From CAWGLW01 sp963823525 (GTDB lineage: Bacteria > Pseudomonadota > Gammaproteobacteria > Steroidobacterales > Steroidobacteraceae), in NCBI GenBank assembly GCA_963823525.1, contig CAWGLW010000001.1, positions 310,001 through 374,000 of the forward strand: 64,000 nucleotides of DNA, in the 5' to 3' direction. The first letter of the stretch is position 1. The number at the start of each line of letters is the position of its first letter. A program made the position numbers and the translations under genes. The notes beneath the pieces are model-generated. The model was not told where the DNA came from, made no database searches, and saw only the letters and a program-made list of their open reading frames with translations. Shown here piece after piece: positions 36,369 through 43,524 of this stretch.

Positions 36369-38039
36369 TTACCGCTTCGCTGCGCCGCGCGTCGTCTTCG
36401 TCTTCGTCTTCGGCTTTGAGCCTGTCTTGCTTCGGGCTTTCCGTTTGCTCTTAGCTTTGGCTTTGGCTTTGGCTTTGGCTTTGGCCTTCGTTTTCTGACG
36501 GGCTCCGGCTGCCGTCTTTGCTTTCGTTGACGCCGCGCGCGCGCCCGCTTTCCTCTTTTTGCTCTTCGCGGCCGAAACCGGTGACTGGGCAGCGGGCTCA
36601 GGCAAGGCGGCTGCGGCCTTGGCCATTTCGTCAAAACTTTTCAGCAGGCATTCCGAGAAGAATGCCGGGTCGGGCATCATTTCGCGGCAGGCCACGGAAC
36701 AGACCCACATCGTACCGTGATAGCTGAATCCGGTCACGTTCAGGCCCAGGCCGTCCATCGCGATGCTGACGGGCGCAAAATTCACCATCCGCGCGCCGGC
36801 CATGTACAAGGGCAGATCGGGGCCGCGCACGTTGGAGACGACGATGTTCATCGTCGGCAGCATCATGCGACGGGTCAAAAGTTCCGAGGCCGCCGCCGGC
36901 AGCAGATCGAAAACATTGGCAGCGAGATCCTTACCCACCAGGCTCATCGTAGCCTTGGCCTTGCCAGAACCTGCGCTGATTGCGCGGATGCGCTCGATCG
37001 GGTCGGCAATCTCGGTATGCAGTGGCATCACGCCGATCGCAATCTGGTTTCCGACGTCGCCGCTCTTGTCGTCTCCGCGCGTGCTCATCGGCACTTGCGC
37101 CGTCAGCGAACGGCCCGGCAGCTCGCCCTTTGAATCGAGGTAAGCGCGCATTGCGCCACCCACCGAGGCGAGGAACACGTCGTTCAGGGTCGCCCCGGGG
37201 ACCTTGCTGCGGATGGCCTTGATGCCATCCAGCGGCAGGCCGTCGAGTTCGACGACGCGATGCGCCGAGACGCGGCCACTGAACCGCGTGACCGGCGGCC
37301 GGCGTTTCTTTTCTTTCGCGACTTCGACCGAGGGCAGCCCGGTATCACGCAGCATCTCGGACAATTGACTCGCGTAGCTCGCCCCGACCCCGGCCAGCCG
37401 TGTCGCGGTCTTGAGCGAGAAGCGTGCGAATTTGGGCACGCGCTGCGCCGTGTTGATCAGCGTGCGGGTGCCCAGCTCAATCGCGGACGGCTCGCGGTCC
37501 CGGAACCGGGGCGGACGGTTCGCTTCATCGATCGCCTCGTCCGGCGACAGGGAGTGAATCGCCTTCATGAGTTCGTTGCCGGCCTCGCCGTCAACGGCCG
37601 CATGATGGAACTTGATATAGAGCGCGAAGCTGCCGGGCGGCAGGCCCGGGATGTTATCCAGGCCCTCGATAACGTAGATTTCCCAGAGCGGCTTGCTGCG
37701 ATCCAGCGGCCGTGAATGCAGCCGGGCCACCTGGATACACAGCTGCCGCCAGTCGCCCGGCTGGGGCAGTGCGATGTGCCGCACGTGGAACTCGACGTCG
37801 ATGTTGCCTTCCTCGAGCCAGTAGGGCCGGTCAAGATCCAGCGGCACCGTCACCAGCCGCCGCCGGAAAACCGGCGCAAGATCCAGCCTGGCCTCGAAGA
37901 AATCGAGGATGTCCTTGAAACGAACGGCGCCGCCCGGCGCGCTCGAGGGATCGTAAATCCCCAGCCCGGCCACGTGCATGTACTGGTTGCCATGCTCGAG
38001 TTGAAGAAAAAGGTTATCCGACCCGGAAAGCTGCTTCAT
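36369..38039 (-). CDS. Wax ester synthase/diacylglycerol acyltransferase with polybasic tail
   Basis: 556 residues, about 80 more than a typical WS/DGAT. It esterifies acyl-CoA to diacylglycerol or fatty alcohols, making triacylglycerol or wax esters. The catalytic motif HHAAVDG lies at residues 145-151 (FHHAAVDGEAGN), with PLWE (117-120), the NDVFLASVGGAMR block (about 285) and a SNVRGP-type motif (about 385). The last 80 residues are Lys/Ala/Arg-rich (KAKAKAKAKAKAKSKRKARSK) like histone-H1-type bacterial tails. They are encoded partly by five perfect GCTTTG hexamers (36454-36483, plus-strand reading). fadD, plsB, the HAD-PlsC fusion and gpsA in the window supply its substrates. Confidence 0.93.
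   Translation of the reverse strand: MKQLSGSDNLFLQLEHGNQYMHVAGLGIYDPSSAPGGAVRFKDILDFFEARLDLAPVFRRRLVTVPLDLDRPYWLEEGNIDVEFHVRHIALPQPGDWRQLCIQVARLHSRPLDRSKPLWEIYVIEGLDNIPGLPPGSFALYIKFHHAAVDGEAGNELMKAIHSLSPDEAIDEANRPPRFRDREPSAIELGTRTLINTAQRVPKFARFSLKTATRLAGVGASYASQLSEMLRDTGLPSVEVAKEKKRRPPVTRFSGRVSAHRVVELDGLPLDGIKAIRSKVPGATLNDVFLASVGGAMRAYLDSKGELPGRSLTAQVPMSTRGDDKSGDVGNQIAIGVMPLHTEIADPIERIRAISAGSGKAKATMSLVGKDLAANVFDLLPAAASELLTRRMMLPTMNIVVSNVRGPDLPLYMAGARMVNFAPVSIAMDGLGLNVTGFSYHGTMWVCSVACREMMPDPAFFSECLLKSFDEMAKAAAALPEPAAQSPVSAAKSKKRKAGARAASTKAKTAAGARQKTKAKAKAKAKAKAKSKRKARSKTGSKPKTKTKTTRGAAKR
36454..36483. repeat. Perfect hexanucleotide microsatellite in the WS/DGAT tail
   Basis: Five uninterrupted GCTTTG units on the plus strand, encoding alternating Lys-Ala on the minus strand. 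A shorter GTCTTC triplet array (about 36391-36408) encodes further Lys/Thr. A unit change keeps the frame, so the tail length could vary by slippage. Confidence 0.9.
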
Positions 38040-38363
38040 CGATTCTCACCCTGTGCGGTACTCGATGCATTCTCGTCTCGAGTGCATCTGATTTGAACAT
38101 AGCCTTGCAAGACTACTGCGGGCTCCGGGCGCCGTCCACATGGCGGCAGGCCCGGATGGGACAGGACATCGACGCGACCGGGCGCACGGCTTGTCTCACT
38201 CGATCCTCGGCAGCCGGAAATCAGCTGCCCACCACGGCCGCAATTAAACTCATCGGCCACTCGCGACATCTCAAGGGTGCGCTTCCTTCACCGGTCGGAC
38301 GACGCCCCGTCGATGATAGGATCCGCAAATTGTCAATCACGCTGTTCGGGAGTTTGCCGGCCG
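38040..38363. other. Divergent intergenic region between WS/DGAT and DUF885 genes
   Basis: 324 bases with both promoters expected. An inverted repeat GATGCA-N13-TGCATC at 38064-38088 lies 24 bases upstream of the WS/DGAT start and could be an operator. I find no clear -35/-10 pair. No gene seen. Confidence 0.35.
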
Positions 38364-40148
38364 ATGATCAAAATAATTCGAGACCCACGACTTGCCCTGG
38401 TCGCCCTGTTTTGCTTCGCATCCGTCGCGGCGGCCGAAGACGCCGACTGGGTGGCCCGGAGCAACGCCAACGCCGCGCCCATGCTCGAAATCATCGCCCG
38501 CTACGCGCCCGAATCCGCCGCCCGACTCGGTGTCGAGGGCTTTGACGGGCAGGTGCTGGATCTCAACCCCGGCTACAACGAACGCGCTGAGGCGGACTTT
38601 GCAAGCGCCGCGGCCACGCTGGAGGCAAAGCTGGCCCTGGAAGCCGATCCGAGGGTTCGGCAGGACCTGCAGATACTGATTGATGCGGCCCGGGACCAGG
38701 AAACCTCATCCAAGCTGCAGCGCCGCCTGATGCTGCCCTACTTCGATCTGCCGGAGACGCTGTTCCAGGGTTTCCAGTCGCTGCTCGATCCACGCGTGCC
38801 GAAGGAGCGTTACCCGGCGGCACTGGAGCGTTTGCGCAAGTACACCGGAGTCGAGAAGGGCTACACGCCGATCACCGAGCTGGCCGAGCAACGGGTCCAA
38901 GAACAGTTCAAGGTCGCCGGTCTGACCGGCCCCTGGACCGTCGAGGTCGAACAGCACCTCGACAATCAGCCGCGGTATGTCAGCGGTATCCGCGACCTGT
39001 TTGTGCAGAGTGGCCTGCAGGGCTGGGAGAAAGACCTGAAACGGCTCGAGACGCAGCTGGACGAGTACGCGAAGTGGGTCAGGAGCGACGTGATGCCGCG
39101 CGCTCGAACGACCAACCGCCTGCCGCCGGAAATCTACGCGGATAACCTGCGTAACTTCGGGGTCAGGATCAGCCCGGAAGCGCTGATCGAACAGGCACTG
39201 GTTGGTTTCGTGCAGACGCGCGACGAGATGCAGTCGCTGTCGCGCATCGTCGCAAAGCAGCGTGGCTACGCCTCCGGCGACTATCGCGATGTCCTGCGCG
39301 AACTGAAAAAAGAAACCATTGCCAACGATGACCTCTTGAGCACGTATCGCTCAAGGCTCAGCGACGTCGAAGCGATCATCCGGCAGGAGGCGCTGATTAC
39401 GCTGCCCGATCGCGAGGCGATCATCCGCCTCGCGACAGAGGCCGAATCCGCGGCCACACCGGCGCCGCACCTGAGCCCACCGCGTCTGATCGGCAACACC
39501 GGAGAGCCGGCCGAGTTCGTTTTGCCGATCGAGAATCCCAGCGCACCGCCCGGCACCACGATGGACGATTTCAACTTTGATGCAATCACCTGGACCCTGA
39601 CCGCGCACGAAGCGAGGCCGGGGCACGAACTGCAATTCGCAAAGATGATCGAAAATGGCGTCTCGATCCCGCGGATCGTGTTCGCGTTCAACAGCGCCAA
39701 CGTCGAAGGCTGGGCGCTTTATGCCGAGGCCATCCTGAAGGAATACCTGCCGCTCGAGGGACAGATCGGCACGCTGCAGATGCGCCTGATGCGCGCAGCG
39801 CGCGCGTTTCTCGACCCGATGGTGAATCTCGGCCAGATCGAGCCGGGGGAGGTCCAGGCCTTCCTGATGGAGGAAGCCGGTCTCTCGGAGCCCATGGCCA
39901 AGCAGGAAGTGGACCGCTACAGCTTCAGCGCGCCGGGACAGGCCACCTCGTATTTCTATGGTTACCAGCGTCAGCTGGCACTGCGAGGCAAGGTCGAAAT
40001 CGCGCTGGGCGATCGCTTCGATGCACGCTCATACCATGACTTCGTCGTCGACCAGGGGCTGCTGCCACCGGAACTGCTGGAGCAGGCTGTCATGCAGCAA
40101 TACCTGCCCGCACAGATCGCAGGAAGCAAGGCCGGCAAAGCGAAATGA
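38364..40148 (+). CDS. DUF885-family exported metallopeptidase-like protein
   Basis: 594 residues from the ATG at 38364, where the signal peptide begins (about 10-25, ending VAAAED); the open frame extends 29 codons upstream without support. The gluzincin-like motif HEARPGHE (His415, Glu416, His421) is the diagnostic zinc site of DUF885, followed by NSANVEGWALYAE, whose Glu is the likely third ligand. DUF885 proteins are distant relatives of M2/M32 carboxypeptidases and are common in protein-degrading aquatic bacteria. Probably a periplasmic peptidase. Confidence 0.9.
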   Translation: MIKIIRDPRLALVALFCFASVAAAEDADWVARSNANAAPMLEIIARYAPESAARLGVEGFDGQVLDLNPGYNERAEADFASAAATLEAKLALEADPRVRQDLQILIDAARDQETSSKLQRRLMLPYFDLPETLFQGFQSLLDPRVPKERYPAALERLRKYTGVEKGYTPITELAEQRVQEQFKVAGLTGPWTVEVEQHLDNQPRYVSGIRDLFVQSGLQGWEKDLKRLETQLDEYAKWVRSDVMPRARTTNRLPPEIYADNLRNFGVRISPEALIEQALVGFVQTRDEMQSLSRIVAKQRGYASGDYRDVLRELKKETIANDDLLSTYRSRLSDVEAIIRQEALITLPDREAIIRLATEAESAATPAPHLSPPRLIGNTGEPAEFVLPIENPSAPPGTTMDDFNFDAITWTLTAHEARPGHELQFAKMIENGVSIPRIVFAFNSANVEGWALYAEAILKEYLPLEGQIGTLQMRLMRAARAFLDPMVNLGQIEPGEVQAFLMEEAGLSEPMAKQEVDRYSFSAPGQATSYFYGYQRQLALRGKVEIALGDRFDARSYHDFVVDQGLLPPELLEQAVMQQYLPAQIAGSKAGKAK

Positions 40149-40159
40149 CAGGTCCGCGT

Positions 40160-40864
40160 TCAGCCGCCCGTTTTGCGTGCGGCTGAGCGTTTTCTGCGGC
40201 GGGTTGCTGGCTCCTGTTCGGAGGTGCGCAGCAGGAACTGCACACACTGGTCGGTGAGCGCTTCGATACCCAGGCCGCCACCGGGGCGGTACCAGCGCGC
40301 GATCCAGTTGAGCGCACCGAACATCAGCAGTCGATCGACCGGCGTCGGCCCGTTCCACTCGCCAGAGTCCGCGAGCCTCTGAATGACGCGGTCCCAGACT
40401 TTTTCGTAGCGATCCTGAAGCGCGACGATTCCCGGTTGCGAAGCCGCCGAATCCAGCGATCGCCAGTCGTACAGCAGCACCGGCAGGAAATCCTCTCCGG
40501 GCCCGAGGATGGTCTGCAGATGCCTGCGAACCAGCTGGTGGAACTTCTCCCGCGGGGGCAGTTGCTGCGCATCGATCGCTTCAATCCCGGACAGCGCGCG
40601 TTGCAGACCCTCTTCCATCACCGCGACCAGGATGTCCTGCTTGGTGCTGAAGTGATGCACCCAGCTGCCCGACTGTATGCCCGATGCAGCGGCGATATCG
40701 CGCACCGAAGTCGCGTCATAGCCTTTCTCGCGAAACAGCCGCGCCGACTCGCGTATCAGAAGTCCGCGTCGTCCCTCCTCCCCGGTGACCGTCTCGGGCT
40801 TGCCGGTGCCGCGGCCGGCGCCGGCCGCTGTGGGACTCTTGCCCGGGGCGGACTGACGCCGCAT
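40160..40864 (-). CDS. TetR/AcrR-family transcriptional regulator
   Basis: 234 residues from the ATG at 40864 (an in-frame TTG lies two codons earlier). After a Gly/Ala-rich 35-residue extension comes the TetR helix-turn-helix (about 36-80, ESARLFREKGYDATSVRDIAAASGIQSGSWVHHFSTKQDIL). A ligand domain of about 150 residues follows, and the tail is Arg/Lys-rich. It is directly downstream of an acyl-CoA dehydrogenase gene, 7 bases from its stop. The palindrome at 42074-42089 between the two divergent dehydrogenase genes is its most likely operator, so it probably represses both and is relieved by an acyl-CoA. Confidence 0.9.
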   Translation of the reverse strand: MRRQSAPGKSPTAAGAGRGTGKPETVTGEEGRRGLLIRESARLFREKGYDATSVRDIAAASGIQSGSWVHHFSTKQDILVAVMEEGLQRALSGIEAIDAQQLPPREKFHQLVRRHLQTILGPGEDFLPVLLYDWRSLDSAASQPGIVALQDRYEKVWDRVIQRLADSGEWNGPTPVDRLLMFGALNWIARWYRPGGGLGIEALTDQCVQFLLRTSEQEPATRRRKRSAARKTGG

Positions 40865-40871
40865 CGCCAAT

Positions 40872-42044
40872 TCAGAGGCCCAGCTGCCGTGCGGCGAGGT
40901 CCTTCATGATCTCCTCGGTGCCGCCGCCAATCATGTTCACCTTGACCTCGCGATAGATTCGCTCTGACTTGGACCCACGCATGTAACCCATGCCGCCCAG
41001 TGTCTGCACGGCCGCATCGGCACAGAACTGCATCGTGCGCGTCGCCAGGTTCTTCAGCATGCAGATCATCGCCACGGTGCCCGGCTCGCCCGGCGGCTGG
41101 TTGTCCATTCGCCAGGCAACCTCCTCGAGCAACGCACGCGCCGCTTCGATGCGACTGCGCATGTCGACGAGGCGGTGGCGAACGACCTGGTGGTCGACCA
41201 GGCGCTGACCAAAGGTCTTTCGCTCGCGTGCCCAGTCCAGCGCCTCCTGGTAGCAGACCCAGGCGAAGCCCAGCGCGCCAGCGGCCATGAAGAAACGCTC
41301 GCCATTGAAATTCTGCATGATGGCGCGGAACCCGACGCCCTCCGGTCCAATCAGGTTGCTGGCCGGCACGCGGCAGTCGCTGAAACTCAAGTGCGCCGTG
41401 TCCGATGCCCACCAGCCCATCTTGCGCAGGGCTGTTCGCTCGAAACCGGCCCTGTCGCGTTCGATCAGCAGCAGGGAGATTCCCTTGACGCCGCCTGCCG
41501 CCGGGTCTGTGCGCACGGCAACCGTGAAGAAGTCCGCGCGCATCCCGGACGTAATAAAGGTTTTCTCGCCGTTGACTACGTAATCGGATCCGTCGCGCCG
41601 GGCCGTTGTGCGCAGCGCCGCGACATCCGAACCACCGGAAGGCTCTGTGATGGCCAGTGCGGCGATTTTTTCGCCCGCCAGGACGGGCGCAAGCACGCGG
41701 GCCTTCATGGCCTCGTCGCCCAGCACCGCGATCGGTGGCGCCGCGATCGTGTGTGACAACAGCGATGCCAACAGGCCGCCTGAACCGCATTGCGCCAGTT
41801 CGACACTGGCGATCAACCGGAAGAACGTGTCCGTGTCACCGACCCCGCCAAACGCCTCCGGGAACCCGAGGCCGAGCAGCCCGATCCCGGCCGCCCGGGC
41901 GTAGAGCTCCCGCGGGAAGGTTTCCGCCTCGTCCCACTCAGCCACTTTTGGCGTCAGTTCCCGTGCGACGAAACGGCGCAGCATCGCGCGAAATTCAGCG
42001 TGTTCGGGCCGATAGTAGACCGGGTTTAATGGCATCTCTTCCAT
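40872..42044 (-). CDS. Acyl-CoA dehydrogenase
   Basis: 390 residues. FAD-dependent alpha,beta-dehydrogenation of an acyl-CoA. Family segments: ALAITEPSGGSDVAALRTTARRDG (FAD/substrate), FITSGMRADFF, the KTFGQRLVDHQVVRHRLVDM block and QTLGGMGYMRGSKSERIYREVKVNMIGGGTEEIM. The residue that aligns with the MCAD catalytic Glu is Gly (IGGGT). A Glu is present at about 249 (NGERFFMA), the position used by isovaleryl-/long-chain-type enzymes. A branched or isoprenoid acyl-CoA is therefore plausible. Likely transcribed with the TetR gene. Confidence 0.92.
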   Translation of the reverse strand: MEEMPLNPVYYRPEHAEFRAMLRRFVARELTPKVAEWDEAETFPRELYARAAGIGLLGLGFPEAFGGVGDTDTFFRLIASVELAQCGSGGLLASLLSHTIAAPPIAVLGDEAMKARVLAPVLAGEKIAALAITEPSGGSDVAALRTTARRDGSDYVVNGEKTFITSGMRADFFTVAVRTDPAAGGVKGISLLLIERDRAGFERTALRKMGWWASDTAHLSFSDCRVPASNLIGPEGVGFRAIMQNFNGERFFMAAGALGFAWVCYQEALDWARERKTFGQRLVDHQVVRHRLVDMRSRIEAARALLEEVAWRMDNQPPGEPGTVAMICMLKNLATRTMQFCADAAVQTLGGMGYMRGSKSERIYREVKVNMIGGGTEEIMKDLAARQLGL

Positions 42045-42073
42045 CGGCGCATGGTATGGGTTACCTTCGGATC

Positions 42074-42089
42074 AAGCAAGCGCTTGCTT
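42074..42089. promoter_or_regulatory. Perfect 16-bp palindrome, candidate TetR operator
   Basis: AAGCAAGCGCTTGCTT lies between two divergent acyl-CoA dehydrogenase genes and close to a TetR gene. The sequence is its own reverse complement and of the size bound by TetR dimers; similar CAAGCAAGCGCTTG-type sites are common operators of fatty-acid TetR regulators. Inferred target of the regulator at 40160-40864. Confidence 0.55.
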
Positions 42090-42174
42090 TTGTCACGTCC
42101 CGGCCGCCGGCAGATCAGTCGCCGCCCGGGCCGTCGCCAGGCGAGTCCGACCCCGTGCAATGGAGACCGACTGC

Positions 42175-43326
42175 ATGCAATTCACCGCCGAACACGAAGA
42201 AGTACGCCGCACCGTTGAGCGCTTTGTGGCGCAGGAACTGAACCCGCACGTCGATGCCTGGGAGGACGCTGAGGCCTTCCCGGCCCACGAAGTTTTCAAG
42301 AAACTTGGCGAGCTGGGCCTTCTGGGGCTCACCAAGCCCGAAGCGTACGGCGGAGCAGCACTGGACTACAGCTACGCCGTCGTGATGGCCGAGGCACTCG
42401 GGCACTGCGGTTGCGGCGGCGTGCCGATGGCCATTGGCGTTCAGACGGACATGGCAACGCCCGCGCTGGCGCGCTTCGGCTCGGATGAGCTGCGTGCAGA
42501 ATTCCTGGCCCCGGCTATTGCCGGCGATGCCGTGGCCTGCATCGGTGTCTCGGAATCCGGCGCCGGGTCCGACGTTGCCTCGATCAGAACGACCGCCAGG
42601 AAAGATGGGGGTGACTACGTCATCAATGGCGGCAAGATGTGGATCACCAACAGTCTGCAGGCCGACTGGATGTGCTGCCTGGTGAACACCTCCGAGGATC
42701 TGCCGCACCGCAACAAGTCATTGGTCATCGTGCCGATGAATACCCCGGGCGTGAAAATCGAAAAGAAGCTGCGCAAGATCGGCATGCATTCCTCCGATAC
42801 CGGACAGATCCATTTTGACGACGTCCGCGTGCCGCAGCGCAACCGGATCGGCAAGGAAGGCGAAGGCTTTACCTACCAGATGCTGCAGTTCCAGGAAGAG
42901 CGACTCTGGGCAGCCGCCAACTCGATCGTTGGAATGGAAAACGCGATCCGCCAGACCATCGAGTACACCGGCGAGCGCAGGATCTTCGGCAAGCCCGTGC
43001 TGGGCAACCAGGTCGTGCATTTCACGCTCGCGGAACTGCAGACCGAGATCGAAGCGCTGCGCGCCCTGCTCTACCGTGCCACTGAGCTTTACATCGCCGG
43101 CCAGAACGTCACTCAGCTCGCCTCGATGGCCAAGCTCAAGGCCGGACGGCTCAGCCGAATTGTCGCCGATCGCTGTCTGCAGTACTGGGGCGGCATGGGC
43201 TTCACCTGGGAAAACCCCGTATCGCGGCTCTATCGGGACTCGCGAATCGGCTCCATCGGCGGTGGTGCCGACGAAGTCATGTTGTCCATCATCTGCAAGA
43301 CAATGGGCACGTTGCCCAAAACCTGA
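42175..43326 (+). CDS. Acyl-CoA dehydrogenase, citronellyl-CoA dehydrogenase (AtuD)-like
   Basis: 383 residues from the ATG at 42175, preceded by GGAGA; an upstream ATG at 42160 adds five residues. Conserved segments: CIGVSESGAGSDVASIRTTARKDGGDYVINGGKMWITNS, YQMLQFQEERLWAAANSI and RLYRDSRIGSIGGGADEVML. The MCAD-type glutamate position is Gly, with the catalytic Glu probably at about 242 (FQEERLW). The end IGGGADEVML and the middle closely recall AtuD of Pseudomonas, which oxidises citronellyl-CoA, so a branched or terpenoid acyl-CoA is the best guess. Divergent from the other dehydrogenase and sharing its operator-like palindrome. Confidence 0.92.
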   Translation: MQFTAEHEEVRRTVERFVAQELNPHVDAWEDAEAFPAHEVFKKLGELGLLGLTKPEAYGGAALDYSYAVVMAEALGHCGCGGVPMAIGVQTDMATPALARFGSDELRAEFLAPAIAGDAVACIGVSESGAGSDVASIRTTARKDGGDYVINGGKMWITNSLQADWMCCLVNTSEDLPHRNKSLVIVPMNTPGVKIEKKLRKIGMHSSDTGQIHFDDVRVPQRNRIGKEGEGFTYQMLQFQEERLWAAANSIVGMENAIRQTIEYTGERRIFGKPVLGNQVVHFTLAELQTEIEALRALLYRATELYIAGQNVTQLASMAKLKAGRLSRIVADRCLQYWGGMGFTWENPVSRLYRDSRIGSIGGGADEVMLSIICKTMGTLPKT

Positions 43327-43441
43327 ATTCGGAATTCGGGGAATTCGGGGACAGTTTACTCATCTCTTGCCGCTCTGAAGGGGGCCGGATCCTCTGTCTT
43401 CTGGAGATGAGTAAACTGTCCCCGAATTCAGCTGTCCCCGG
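43324..43441. repeat. REP-like element with perfect 26-bp inverted arms
   Basis: Left arm 43341-43366 (starts GAATTCGGGGACAGTTTACT) and right arm 43404-43429 are exact reverse complements separated by 37 bases. Truncated partial copies flank both sides (GAATTCGG units from 43324, and CTGTCCCCGG at 43432-43441). Same core as the elements at 3460-3588 and 53732-53781. It sits between the acyl-CoA dehydrogenase and plsB. Confidence 0.9.
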
Positions 43442-43524
43442 CTCGGGAAGATTGCCCGGATCGGCGAAGCGCGTAACATTGCGCGGGCGCAGCGCGTTGC
43501 GCACCAAAATAAAGAGGGCAAGGA

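Noticed and set aside
36454..36483. Hexamer array as CRISPR or origin iterons
   Set aside because: Units are 6 bp without spacers and lie within a coding region whose Lys-Ala output explains them.
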